DNA from: Mycobacterium gordonae
Lineage (GTDB): Bacteria > Actinomycetota > Actinomycetes > Mycobacteriales > Mycobacteriaceae
Direction of reading: 5' to 3'
Length of the DNA stretch: 64,000 bases
Assembly (NCBI RefSeq): GCF_017086405.1
Contig: NZ_CP070973.1
Location: forward strand, 3,690,739-3,754,738
Shown here: positions 50,499 to 59,140 of the stretch, one piece after another
Position numbering within the stretch: position 1 is the stretch's first letter
Layout of the letters: each line of letters opens with the position of its first letter
Translations under genes and position numbers: made by a program
The notes under the pieces: model-generated
Databases searched by the model: none
What the model was told of the DNA's origin: nothing
The model's input: the letters and a program-made list of their open reading frames with translations, nothing else

Positions 50499-50524
50499 AC
50501 AGCCGCCTCCGGGGAGGCGGCTGT
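50499..50524 (-). terminator. Rho-independent terminator after the Gly/Pro-rich secreted protein
   Basis: ACAGCCGCCTCC and GGAGGCGGCTGT are perfectly complementary with a tight loop, and on the minus strand the stem is followed by TTTTCGC. Orientation and the 15-base distance from the stop at 50539 fit termination of the secreted-protein transcript before it reads into the next gene. Confidence 0.8.
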
Positions 50525-50538
50525 CTCGTTGGCGGGTG

Positions 50539-50988
50539 TCAGGTCCCGGCGTAGACGACGAACTGACCGTTGACGAAGACGCCCCATTGGTTGACGGCCG
50601 GGTTGAACACCACCGGATACTGGGGCCCGTTGAGGTCCGGTGACCATACGGCGGGGAGGCCGTATCGACCTGGGTCGTTGTACTGCCCCGGCGGCGGGAA
50701 GCCGTTCTGTCCCGGCGGAAGCGGAGTGCCCGGCCCGTTGCAGTTGACACCCGGTCCGCCGGTGCAGATCGGCTGCCCCGGAATGTAGGGACCCTGGCCC
50801 GGCGCATCCGGCCCAGGCCCGTTCCGGCCAGGTCCGTTCGGGCCGGGCACGTTCGGGCCGGGCACGTTCGGGCCGGGACCACCCGGGCCGGACGGGTCTG
50901 CCTGCGCGAAGCCGGCTCCGATTCCGAGGGCGGCCGATCCGAGTGCGCCGGTCATCACGGCGGTAGCGGCAATCTTGCTGAGCTTCAT
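50539..50988 (-). CDS. Secreted Gly/Pro/Asn-rich protein
   Basis: 149 residues from ATG 50988, with AAGGAG upstream; the open frame further upstream is not needed. A signal peptide (MKLSKIAATAVMTGALGSAA, cleavage near AQA/DPSGPG at about residue 30) is followed by PGPN-type repeats (about 32-62) made by a 15-base DNA repeat, a two-Cys middle (CTGGPGVNC) and a compact C-terminal domain ending NQWGVFVNGQFVVYAGT. Function unknown; small signal-peptide proteins of this kind are common in mycobacteria. It has its own terminator, so it is probably a single-gene transcript. Confidence 0.85.
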   Translation of the reverse strand: MKLSKIAATAVMTGALGSAALGIGAGFAQADPSGPGGPGPNVPGPNVPGPNGPGRNGPGPDAPGQGPYIPGQPICTGGPGVNCNGPGTPLPPGQNGFPPPGQYNDPGRYGLPAVWSPDLNGPQYPVVFNPAVNQWGVFVNGQFVVYAGT

Positions 50989-51173
50989 GTGAACTCCTTG
51001 TCGAGCGGGTGAGCCTGCCACGCGGGCAGCGCAACAGCAGTGACGCGTTGTTCTGTTGTTGCCCGGCCCCGAGAATCGGGACGCCGGGAGGGGATCGCCC
51101 CCTGAACGTGAGTTACCCACCGCGAAGTCACGGAAACATGTTTTTCCAGCTAGCTTTCAGCTACCTGACAGCT

Positions 51174-53528
51174 TCAGGCCGCAACCGTCGCCACCTGCCC
51201 CACGGGTTCCAGGGCCTGGGCAACGATGTCGGCGACATCCGTCATCGGCCTCACGTCGAGCGCCCCGAGGACTTCGGCGGGCACGTCATCGAGATCGGGC
51301 TCGTTGCGTGCCGGAATGAAAACCGTTGACAGCCCGGCACGTTGGGCGGCAAGCAGCTTCTGCTTGACACCACCGATAGGCAGCACCCGGCCGTTCAGCG
51401 TGACCTCACCGGTCATGCCGACATCCGAGCGGACCTGCCGTCCGGTGGCCATCGAGACCAGCGCGGTCACCATGGTCACGCCGGCCGACGGGCCGTCCTT
51501 GGGCACCGCACCGGCCGGCACGTGCACGTGGATGCGGCGATCCAGCAGCTTCGGATCGTTCTTGATATCGATGCCCAACGCTTCGGCGTGGGAGCGCACA
51601 TAGGACAGCGCGATCTGCGCCGACTCCTTCATCACTTCGCCCAACTGACCGGTCAGCTGCAACCCGGGTTCGCCGTCGGTGGCACCCGCCTCAATGTAGA
51701 GCACGTCGCCGCCCAGGCCGGTGACGGCCAGGCCGGTGGCCACCCCGGGCACCGCGGTGCGTTCGGCCGATTCCGGCGTGAACCGGGGACGGCCGAGGTA
51801 GCCGACCAGATCGTGCTCGTCGATGACGAGCGGGTCGCTGACGCCCTCCGATTTGGGAGCGAGCTTCGTGGTCACCTTGCGCAGCGCCTTGGCCAGCAGC
51901 CGTTCGAACTGCCGCACCCCGGGCTCGCGGGTGTAGTCGGCCGCGATCTTGTGTAGCGCGGCGTCGGTGACCGTGACCTCGTCGTCGGTCAGTGCCGCGC
52001 GTTCCCGCTGCCGGGGCAGCAGGTAGTCGCGGGCGATGGCGACCTTGTCGTCCTCGGTGTAGCCGTCGACCTGCACCAGTTCCATGCGGTCCAGCAGCGC
52101 CGACGGGATGTTGTCGATCACGTTGGCGGTAGCCAGAAACACCACGTCGGACAGGTCCAGATCCAGGTCCAGGTAGTGGTCGCGGAAGGTGTGGTTCTGC
52201 GCCGGGTCGAGCACCTCGAGCAGCGCCGCACTCGGGTCGCCGCGGTAGTCGGAGCCGACCTTGTCGATCTCGTCCAGCAGCACGACGGGGTTCATCGAAC
52301 CCGCCTCGCCGATGGCACGCACAATCCGGCCCGGCAGCGCACCCACGTAGGTGCGCCGGTGCCCGCGGATTTCCGCCTCGTCACGCACGCCGCCGAGGGC
52401 GACGCGGACGAACGCGCGGCCCAGCGCCCGGGCCACGCTTTCGCCCAGTGACGTCTTGCCGACCCCTGGGGGACCGGCAAGCACCATCACCGCACCGGAC
52501 CCACGTCCGCCCACCAGCTGCAGACCGCGCTGGGCGCGACGGGTTCGCACCGCCAGGTACTCGACGATGCGGTCCTTGACGTCGTCCAGTCCGTGGTGAT
52601 CGGCGTCCAGAATGCCCCGCGCGCCCGTCAGGTCGGTCGAGTCCTCGGTCCGCACGTTCCAGGGCAGGTCGAGCACGGTGTCCAGCCAGGTGCGGATCCA
52701 GCCGCTTTCCGGGCTCTGGTCGCTCACGCGTTCCAGCTTGCCGACCTCGCGCAACGCGGCCACGCGCACCTTCTCGGGCAGCTCAGCCGCCTCGACGCGG
52801 GCCCGGTAGTCATCAGAGCCGTCGGGTTCCCCCTCGCCGAGTTCCTTGCGGATGGCCGCCAGCTGCTGGCGCAGCAGGAATTCCTTCTGCGTCTTCTCCA
52901 TGCCTTCTCGGACGTCCTCGGCGATCTTGTCGTTCACCTCGGTCTCGGCCAGATGCTCGCCGGTCCAGTCGATCAGCACGCGCAGCCGCTCGGCGACGTC
53001 CACCGTCTCCAGCAGCTCCCGCTTCTGCACATCGCTGAGATACGACGCGTAGCCGGACGTGTCCGCCAGCGCCGACGGGTCGGTCAGGCTGTTGACGTAG
53101 TCGACGATCTGCCAAGCCTCGCGGCGCTGCAGGATGGCCAGCAACAACTTCTTGTAGTCCGCCGCCAGTGCTTTGATCTCGTCGGTCACGTCGGCCTCGA
53201 CGACTTCGGTCACCTCGACCCACAGCGCAGCGCCGGGGCCGGATGCTCCCGCGCCGATCTGGGCTCGGGTCTCGCCCCGCACGACAGCGGCACTGCCGCC
53301 CCCGGGCAGACGTCCCAGCTGCAGGATCTTCGCGATCACACCGTGTGACGGGTACCGGTCGTCCAGCCGGGGCGCGATCAGCAACTGCCCCGATTCGCTT
53401 GCCCGGGCAGCGTCGATTGCCGCGCGCGCGGCCTGCGAACTCGCGTCCAGCGCAATCGGCACCACCATCCCGGGCAAAACGATGGTGTCGGTGACGAACA
53501 GCACGGGAACCGATTTGGCTTCAGCCAT
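51174..53528 (-). CDS. lon: ATP-dependent protease Lon
   Basis: 784 residues from ATG 53528, preceded by TTGGAGGATTG. N-terminal substrate domain (about 1-200), AAA domain with Walker A GPPGVGKTS (Lys358) and Walker B NPVVLLDEIDKVGSDYRG, and C-terminal serine protease domain with Ser681 in PKDGPSAGVTM and Lys724 in GGVKQK. It degrades misfolded and regulatory proteins. Lon is absent from M. tuberculosis and M. leprae but present in M. smegmatis, so its presence places this organism outside the tuberculosis complex. It lies between the secreted protein and a tandem-repeat region before lldD2. Confidence 0.97.
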   Translation of the reverse strand: MAEAKSVPVLFVTDTIVLPGMVVPIALDASSQAARAAIDAARASESGQLLIAPRLDDRYPSHGVIAKILQLGRLPGGGSAAVVRGETRAQIGAGASGPGAALWVEVTEVVEADVTDEIKALAADYKKLLLAILQRREAWQIVDYVNSLTDPSALADTSGYASYLSDVQKRELLETVDVAERLRVLIDWTGEHLAETEVNDKIAEDVREGMEKTQKEFLLRQQLAAIRKELGEGEPDGSDDYRARVEAAELPEKVRVAALREVGKLERVSDQSPESGWIRTWLDTVLDLPWNVRTEDSTDLTGARGILDADHHGLDDVKDRIVEYLAVRTRRAQRGLQLVGGRGSGAVMVLAGPPGVGKTSLGESVARALGRAFVRVALGGVRDEAEIRGHRRTYVGALPGRIVRAIGEAGSMNPVVLLDEIDKVGSDYRGDPSAALLEVLDPAQNHTFRDHYLDLDLDLSDVVFLATANVIDNIPSALLDRMELVQVDGYTEDDKVAIARDYLLPRQRERAALTDDEVTVTDAALHKIAADYTREPGVRQFERLLAKALRKVTTKLAPKSEGVSDPLVIDEHDLVGYLGRPRFTPESAERTAVPGVATGLAVTGLGGDVLYIEAGATDGEPGLQLTGQLGEVMKESAQIALSYVRSHAEALGIDIKNDPKLLDRRIHVHVPAGAVPKDGPSAGVTMVTALVSMATGRQVRSDVGMTGEVTLNGRVLPIGGVKQKLLAAQRAGLSTVFIPARNEPDLDDVPAEVLGALDVRPMTDVADIVAQALEPVGQVATVAA

Positions 53529-53679
53529 CAATCCTCCAAAAGTTGAGTCTGCTTCGCTAAACCCAGCCGCGTGCCGATTTGTTCCGACTCGCCAGCGTGC
53601 TCGGGCGATGATCGGGTGGTGACGCTCACACCCGTGCCGCCTGGCGCCGACCCAGACACCCCGCGCCACGCACAATCCG

Positions 53680-53739
53680 CCGGCGCTGTTCGACCCGGCG
53701 CTGTTCGACCCGGCGCTGTTCGACCCGGCGCTGTTCGAC
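53680..53739. repeat. Four perfect 15-bp tandem repeats between lon and lldD2
   Basis: CCGGCGCTGTTCGAC is repeated four times without mismatch. In one plus-strand frame it encodes PALFD units, but no start or ribosome-binding site supports a protein. It occupies the 258-base gap 53529-53786, which otherwise shows nothing. A variable-number locus is likely. Confidence 0.9.
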
Positions 53740-53786
53740 TATGTCGGGCCCGGGTCAGGCGTTCAACGACCTGGTGCTCAACCGCG

Positions 53787-55019
53787 TTATCGCGGCGCCA
53801 GTCGTCTCAGCTGAGTGACGTGCTTCGGCGAAAGCTCTTGCAGGCAGCTCACACCCAGCAATCCCATGGTGCGGATGACTCCGCTCTGCAGTATGTCGAT
53901 CGCCCGCCGGACACCCGCCTCGCCACCTGCCATCAGCCCGTACAGGTAAGCCCGTCCGACCAGGGTGCAGCGCGCGCCCAGGGCGATGGCCGCGACGATG
54001 TCTGCGCCCGACATGATGCCCGTGTCCATCAGCACCTCGGTGTCGGTGCCCAGCTCGCGTGCCACCACGGGCAGCAAATGGAACGGAACCGGCGCCCGAT
54101 CGAGCTGTCGTCCACCGTGATTGGACAAGACGATGCCGTCCACACCCCGATCGACCACCGCGCGGGCGTCTTCGAGCGTCTGAATCCCTTTGACGACAAG
54201 CTTGCCCGGCCACTGCGACTTGATCCAGACCAGGTCGTCGAAGGTGACGCTGGGGTCGAACATCGTATTAAGGTACTCGCCCACGGTTCCCGACCAACGA
54301 TCAAGGGATGCGAAGGACAGTGGTTCGGTGGTGAGCAGGTCGAACCACCAGTGCGGGTGCGGCACCGCGTCGAGCACGGTACGCAACGTCAACGCGGGCG
54401 GGATCGACATCCCGTTGCGCACATCGCGAAGTCGGGCCCCGGCCACCGGAACGTCCACCGTCACCAGCATCGTGTCGAAACCCGCGTCGGCGGCCCGCTG
54501 CACCAACTGCATCGAGCGCTCGCGATCCCGCCACATGTACAGCTGAAACCACTTGCGGCCCTGCGGGGCAGCGGTCACCAGGTCCTCGATCGCGGTGGTG
54601 CCCAGGGTGGACAGCGAGAACGGAATGCCGGCCGCCGCCGCGGCGCGCGCGCCGGCGATCTCGCCCTCGGTGTGCATCAAGCGGGTGAACCCGGTCGGCG
54701 CAATCGCGAACGGTAGGTCCACCGGCCGGCCCAGCACGTCCCACCCGGCCGACACATTGCTCACGTCGCGCAAAATGGCCGGATGAAACTCGATGTCGCG
54801 GAACGCTTGTCGAGCCCGCGTGATGGACAGCTCGTCTTCGGCGGCCCCGTCGGTGTAGTCGAACGCCGCCTTCGGGGTGCGGCGTTTGGCGATGCGGCGC
54901 AGATCCTCGATGGTCAGCGCGGCGTCCAGGCGCCGCCTGGTGCGATCGAACTGAGGCTTCTTGAATTGCAGCAACGGAGCCAGGTCCCGCACTCTGGGCA
55001 CCTGCCGCTTGACCGTCAT
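53787..55019 (-). CDS. lldD2: L-lactate dehydrogenase (quinone), FMN-dependent
   Basis: 410 residues, close to Rv1872c (414). FMN-dependent alpha-hydroxy acid dehydrogenase: FAIAPTGFTRLMHTEGEIAG (FMN site), catalytic His in VLSNHGGRQLDRAPVPFHL, and the phosphate-binding VLMDTGIMSGADIVAAIALG then RAYLYGLMAGGE. It oxidises lactate to pyruvate and feeds electrons to the respiratory chain. Needed for growth on lactate in M. tuberculosis. Its 3' end borders the 15-bp repeats. Confidence 0.94.
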   Translation of the reverse strand: MTVKRQVPRVRDLAPLLQFKKPQFDRTRRRLDAALTIEDLRRIAKRRTPKAAFDYTDGAAEDELSITRARQAFRDIEFHPAILRDVSNVSAGWDVLGRPVDLPFAIAPTGFTRLMHTEGEIAGARAAAAAGIPFSLSTLGTTAIEDLVTAAPQGRKWFQLYMWRDRERSMQLVQRAADAGFDTMLVTVDVPVAGARLRDVRNGMSIPPALTLRTVLDAVPHPHWWFDLLTTEPLSFASLDRWSGTVGEYLNTMFDPSVTFDDLVWIKSQWPGKLVVKGIQTLEDARAVVDRGVDGIVLSNHGGRQLDRAPVPFHLLPVVARELGTDTEVLMDTGIMSGADIVAAIALGARCTLVGRAYLYGLMAGGEAGVRRAIDILQSGVIRTMGLLGVSCLQELSPKHVTQLRRLAPR

Positions 55020-55052
55020 CGGTTCATCTAACCAGTGTGCGACGGTGGAGAG

Positions 55053-55466
55053 ATGTCTGAACTACAGCGCTTCGTGGATGCGCAGGCCCCGGTCTACGAC
55101 ACCGTGCTCAACGAACTGCGGGCCGGACGCAAACGGAGTCACTGGATGTGGTTCGTCTTTCCTCAACTACGCGTGTTGGGCAGCAGCCCGACTGCGCAGC
55201 ACTACGGCATCGCCTCACTCGCAGAGGCCCGCGCGTACCTCGACCACCCGGTGCTCGGGCCGCGACTGCGCGAGTGTGTCGCTGTGGTCAACGCGGTCGA
55301 GGGCCGCTCCGCCGAGCAGATTTTCGGCTGGCCCGACAACCTGAAGTTGCGTTCCTCGGTCACGCTGTTCGCCCGCGCCACCGACGACAACCATGATTTG
55401 TTGGCGCTGCTCGACAAGTATTACGACGGTGAGCCGGATCCGCTGACGGTGCGGCGGCTGGATTAG
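55053..55466 (+). CDS. DUF1810 family protein (Rv1873-like)
   Basis: 137 residues from ATG 55053 (MSELQRFVDAQAPVYDTVLN), with GGTGGAG just upstream. The DUF1810 pattern is clear: NELRAGRKRSHWMWFVFPQL near residues 20-39, SSPTAQHYGIASLAEARAYL, and FGWPDNLKLRSSVTLFARAT. This is a small helical protein family of unknown function. Its stop overlaps by four bases the convergent stop region of the glycosidase pseudogene. Confidence 0.87.
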   Translation: MSELQRFVDAQAPVYDTVLNELRAGRKRSHWMWFVFPQLRVLGSSPTAQHYGIASLAEARAYLDHPVLGPRLRECVAVVNAVEGRSAEQIFGWPDNLKLRSSVTLFARATDDNHDLLALLDKYYDGEPDPLTVRRLD

Positions 55467-56739
55467 GGGCGCAGGATCCGCCAGCCGTGCGGTTCGATCT
55501 CCACGGTGTCGACCACCTCCTCGGGAGGCGCCGTCGAGCCGGCGATCAGCCGGGCCTGGGGGACGCCTAGCTCGGGCAGCGACAACCGCAGCGGCTCGGC
55601 GTCGATGTTGAGCGCGACCACCAGGGCGTCTTGGCCGCTGCGGGATTCGTAGACGTAGTGCTCGTTTTCCAGGCGCAGCGCACTGGTGGTCGCCCTCTGC
55701 AGCCACGGGTGGCGCCGCCGCAATCCGACGAGATACTGGTGCAAAGCCCAGACGTCGGCCCCGGCTCCGTCCAATTGCATTGGGGGAGATGGGAATTCGG
55801 GACGTACCGCATCGTCGCCGCCGTACCGTTCCTCTTTGACGCCCTGGAAGCCGAATTCGTCACCGGCATAGATGCTGGGCACCCCACCGATCGTCAGCAG
55901 GATCACCAGGGCGTGCGCGGGATGCGCGGGATGCTCGAGCCGGCTGGCGATGCGGGTGACGTCGTGGTTTCCGATGAACGTCTGCGGCACAAAGGTTTTC
56001 AGGAAAGTGTTGTGCCGCTTCAGCGCCCAGTCCAACTCGAAGAAATTTCCGTCGTTGAGGCTGCTCCAGATAGCCTTCCACAGCTCGTACTGGGTGGCCG
56101 AGTCGAATCGCGCCCCCTCGACGACCGCCGCGTAGTCACCGTGGATCAGTTCGCCGACGAACCACGCGTCGGGCCGGCGGTCTCGGACCCTGGGCAGCAC
56201 CTCGGCCCAGAACCGTTGGGGCACGGTGTAGGCCGCGTCCAGGCGCCAACCATCGGCGCCCCGCTGCAGCCAGTGCGTCATCACGTCGACGACGTAGTCG
56301 GCGACCGCGGGGTGGCGGTGATTGAGCGCGATCAGTTCAGTGTGGCCCTCGAAGCTGCCCCCGGTGAACCAGGCCGCGGATTCAGGGTCGTCACGCCGGG
56401 GGAAGTCCACGCCGACGTGATTGAAGACGCCGTCCAGCAGCACCCGCAGCCCCGTTGACGCGCCTGCCCGACCAGGTAGTCGAAGTCGTCGTCGTCACCG
56501 AGGCGTGGATCGATGCGGAAGTGATCGGTGGTGTCGTAACCGTGGGAGCGCGAGTCGAAGATCGGCCCCAGCGCGACACCGGACGCGCCGAGCGCAATGG
56601 CGTGGTCGAACCAGTCGACGAGCCGGCGCAGCCGGTGTTCCCCCGGGCCCGGTGGAGTTTCCGACGGGAAAGCTCCGACAAAGCCCAGGGGATACACCTG
56701 CCACCAGATCGAGTGTTCGATCCAGGAGGGTCCGGACAC
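55463..56739 (-). pseudogene. GH13 alpha-amylase-family glycosidase, frameshifted
   Basis: The N-terminal part (from GTG 56739, MSGPSWIEHSIWWQVYPLGF) reads in one frame to QARQRG, then needs one missing base near 56452-56456 to continue as LRVLLDGVFNHVGVDFPR in the frame that runs to 55463. Repaired length would be about 425 residues. The second part keeps the catalytic set: nucleophile Asp in DGWRLDAAYTV, acid/base Glu in FVGELIHGDY, and the Asp in FIGNHDVTRIA. The domain order (QVYPLGF, HGYDTTDHFRIDPRLG, catalytic barrel, then a C-terminal beta-domain) is that of neopullulanase/alpha-glucosidase-like enzymes. Not part of this locus in M. tuberculosis. Confidence 0.85.
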
Positions 56740-56747
56740 CGAAGTGG

Positions 56748-57284
56748 TCAGCCTACCTCCGCCAGTGTGTGAGCCGCGCTGATTGCCTGTGCCACACCGG
56801 AAACGATAGCCGCCACCTTCAGTGCCTCGAGGATGGCCTCCCGGCTCACGCCCGACTCCCGCAGCGTGTGCTCGTGGGCCACCACGCAGTGACCGCACCC
56901 GTTGACCGACGACACCGCGAAACTCCACAGCTCGAAGTCTGCTTTGTCCACACCGGGATTGCCGATAATGTTCATCCGCAAGCCGGCACGCAGGTCATCG
57001 TAGGCGCCTTCCAGGAAGCCGCGACCACGATAGAACACGTTGTTCATGCCCATGATCGACGCGGCGCCCAGCGCGGCGTTGTAGGCCTGCTCGGAGAGAT
57101 TGTCGGCTGCCTCGGCGCCGATCTCACCCAGCACCTGCGCGTTGCGGGTCGCCGCCGCACACGCCAGCAGCGCACCCCACAGTTGTTCTTCGGTCAGCAC
57201 CGTGGTGCGGGTGATCGAGCCGAGGTTGAGCTTGAGGTCCTTGGCGTATTCGGGCAGGGCGTTCTTGAGATTCTCGACACTCAT
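56748..57284 (-). CDS. ahpD: Alkylhydroperoxidase AhpD
   Basis: 178 residues, as in M. tuberculosis. All-helical adaptor with the CxxC site Cys130-Gly-His-Cys133, the proton relay His137 (CVVAHEHT) and Glu118 (DFELW). AhpD carries reducing equivalents from the lipoyl dehydrogenase/SucB system to AhpC. It lies 23 bases downstream of ahpC with the same direction, so both belong to one operon under OxyR control. Confidence 0.95.
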   Translation of the reverse strand: MSVENLKNALPEYAKDLKLNLGSITRTTVLTEEQLWGALLACAAATRNAQVLGEIGAEAADNLSEQAYNAALGAASIMGMNNVFYRGRGFLEGAYDDLRAGLRMNIIGNPGVDKADFELWSFAVSSVNGCGHCVVAHEHTLRESGVSREAILEALKVAAIVSGVAQAISAAHTLAEVG

Positions 57285-57307
57285 GGTTTCTCCTGTCAGG
57301 GCTTTTG

Positions 57308-57895
57308 TTACGCCGAAGCCTTGAGCAGCTCACCGGCGTCGATGGTCGGGTCGCCCTTGCGCCAGTTGCACGCGCACAACTCGTCGGATTGCAGGGCGTC
57401 CAGCACCCGCAACACCTCGTCGACGTTACGTCCGACGGAACCGGCGGTGGCAGAGACGAATTGGATTTCGTTGTTCGGGTCGACGATGAAGGTGACCCGG
57501 TCGGCGACCCCGTCATCGTTGAGAACCCCAGTAGCCTGCGACAATTCCCGCTTGATATCCGACAGCATGGGGAAGGGCAGCTTCTTCAGGTCCTCGTGCT
57601 GCGCCCGCCACTGGAAGTGGACGAACTCGCTGTCGATCGACACCCCCAGCACCTGTGCGTCGCGGTCTTCGAACTCGTCGTTCAGCTTGCCGAAGGCCGC
57701 GATCTCGGTGGGACACACGAAGGTGAAGTCCTTCGGCCAGAAGAACACCACGCGCCACTTGCCGGGGTGGTCATCGCTGGAGATGGTGGTGAAGTAGTCA
57801 CCCGGCTGCTGCGCGTCGACCGCGGACAGGTCGCCGCCGATCAGCGCGGTCAGCTGGTAGGCCGGGAATTGCCGGCCGATGGTCAACAGAGACAT
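57308..57895 (-). CDS. ahpC: Peroxiredoxin AhpC
   Basis: 195 residues. Peroxidatic Cys61 in FTFVCPTEIAAFG, and resolving cysteines Cys174 and Cys176 in LCACNWRKG as in the mycobacterial three-cysteine type. It reduces organic hydroperoxides and peroxynitrite, taking electrons from AhpD. Divergent from oxyR across 102 bases that carry the likely OxyR site; AAGGAG lies before the start codon. Confidence 0.96.
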   Translation of the reverse strand: MSLLTIGRQFPAYQLTALIGGDLSAVDAQQPGDYFTTISSDDHPGKWRVVFFWPKDFTFVCPTEIAAFGKLNDEFEDRDAQVLGVSIDSEFVHFQWRAQHEDLKKLPFPMLSDIKRELSQATGVLNDDGVADRVTFIVDPNNEIQFVSATAGSVGRNVDEVLRVLDALQSDELCACNWRKGDPTIDAGELLKASA

Positions 57896-57988
57896 ATTCG
57901 CTCCTTATCTGGACTCATTCAAATTTAGGGGACTGGCACCATATTGCCCGGGACCGGCTGTGAAGTAAAGGTGATTTGTCGCACTACA

Positions 57989-58009
57989 CTGATTAGTATG
58001 TCCGATAAG
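57989..58009 (+). promoter_or_regulatory. Candidate OxyR-binding site overlapping the oxyR start codon
   Basis: This 21-base stretch matches the dyad described for mycobacterial OxyR (CTTATCGGC-N3-GCCGATAAG) at 13 of 18 fixed positions, and its right arm CCGATAAG is perfect except for one base. It overlaps the ATG at 57998, the place expected for autoregulation. It may also serve the divergent ahpC promoter. Confidence 0.5.
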
Positions 58010-58909
58010 AGTTTTCAACCCACACTGGCTGGTTTGCGGGCTTTCGTCGCGGTCGCCCAGAAGCAGCACTTCGGCAGCGCGGCAACAACTCTCGGGCTCA
58101 GTCAGTCAACGCTGTCACAGGCTCTGGCAACACTGGAAACCGGACTGGGCGCCCACCTCGTCGAGCGCTCCACCCGGCGAGTGCGCGTCACCCCCGAAGG
58201 TGAGCGACTACTTCCACTGGCTCGCGCGGTCGTCGATGCGACCGATGCCTTCACCCGTGCCGCCGCAGGGGTCGGCGATCCCTTGGCCGGAACGATCCGG
58301 CTGGGACTGATCCCCACCGTGGCGCCCTACGTGCTGCCGGCCATGCTGGCTGGATTGCCGCGCCGCTTGCCCGACCTGACGCTGCGGGTTGTCGAGGACA
58401 AGACCGAGCGTCTACTGGGCCTGCTGCGCGACGGTGTTCTGGACGCCGCCCTGGTAGCTCTGCCCATCGACTCGGCGGGCCTGACGACGCTCGCGATGTA
58501 TGAGGAGGACTTCGTGTTGGCACTGCCTCCCGGCCATGCCCTGTCGGGCAAGCAGCGAGTATCGGCTGCCGTGCTGGCGGATTTGCCGCTGCTGCTGCTG
58601 GACGAAGGCCACTGCCTGCGCGATCAGGCGCTAGAAGCCTGCCGGGAAGCCGGGGTGCGCGCCGAACCGGCCGACACCCGCGCGGCTTCGCTGGCGACGG
58701 CGGTGCAGTGCGTGGCCGGGGGATTGGGCGTGACATTGATCCCCGAGAGCGCCGTCGGGGTCGAAACCGCGCGCAGCAGCGTCGGTCTCGCCCGGTTCGC
58801 CGCCCCGCGCCCGCACCGAACCATCGGTCTGGTGTTTCGTTCCTCGTCCGGCCGCGAGGAGTCCTATCGGCGACTGGCCGGGATTATCACCGGACTGATC
58901 AGGGGTTAG
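57998..58909 (+). CDS. oxyR: LysR-type peroxide sensor OxyR, intact
   Basis: 303 residues from ATG 57998 (MSDKSFQPTLAGLRAFVAVA). N-terminal winged helix (about 5-65) with AATTLGLSQSTLSQALATLE. The sensing cysteines are Cys206 (DEGHCLRDQ) and Cys215 (LEACREAG), nine residues apart like Cys199 and Cys208 of the E. coli protein. No lesions were seen. In the tuberculosis complex this gene is a pseudogene at a different chromosomal position next to ahpC. Here an IS110 copy follows directly after the stop. Confidence 0.95.
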   Translation: MSDKSFQPTLAGLRAFVAVAQKQHFGSAATTLGLSQSTLSQALATLETGLGAHLVERSTRRVRVTPEGERLLPLARAVVDATDAFTRAAAGVGDPLAGTIRLGLIPTVAPYVLPAMLAGLPRRLPDLTLRVVEDKTERLLGLLRDGVLDAALVALPIDSAGLTTLAMYEEDFVLALPPGHALSGKQRVSAAVLADLPLLLLDEGHCLRDQALEACREAGVRAEPADTRAASLATAVQCVAGGLGVTLIPESAVGVETARSSVGLARFAAPRPHRTIGLVFRSSSGREESYRRLAGIITGLIRG

Positions 58910-58915
58910 GTTCGC

Positions 58916-59140
58916 CTCAGTGTCAGGGTGGGGTTGCCGCATGTTGCGGTGGTTGGATCCTGATCGCCTGGTGTCTGGCTCATAGGCTCGCTGCCGCCGT
59001 GGTTGGGGTTCATGCGTTTTGTCGGCATCAGGTGTGAAGGACCGGCCGGCGTGACTTGATGGGAGCGTGGCAACCGCCCCCACTGAGGTTTGTCCGCCGA
59101 CCGGCCCAACCGTCACCTCACAGTGAAGGAGGCATCCACC
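58916..59140 (+). ncRNA. Candidate IS110 bridge RNA region, copy 2
   Basis: The non-coding leader before the transposase is where the IS110 group encodes its bridge RNA. Short stems are visible, for example CCGCATGTTGCGG near 58931-58943 and GACCGGCC/GGCC-type pairing between about 59040 and 59105. The loops were not resolved, so this rests mainly on family knowledge. Confidence 0.35.

Noticed and set aside
53529..53570. HAIR/HspR-type operator before lon
   Set aside because: Only one half site (TTGAGT) is present; the required inverted partner is missing.
53744..53819. 25-codon frame after the minisatellite (MSGPGQAFNDLVLNRVIAAP...)
   Set aside because: No ribosome-binding site, overlaps the lldD2 3' end, and no known relative.
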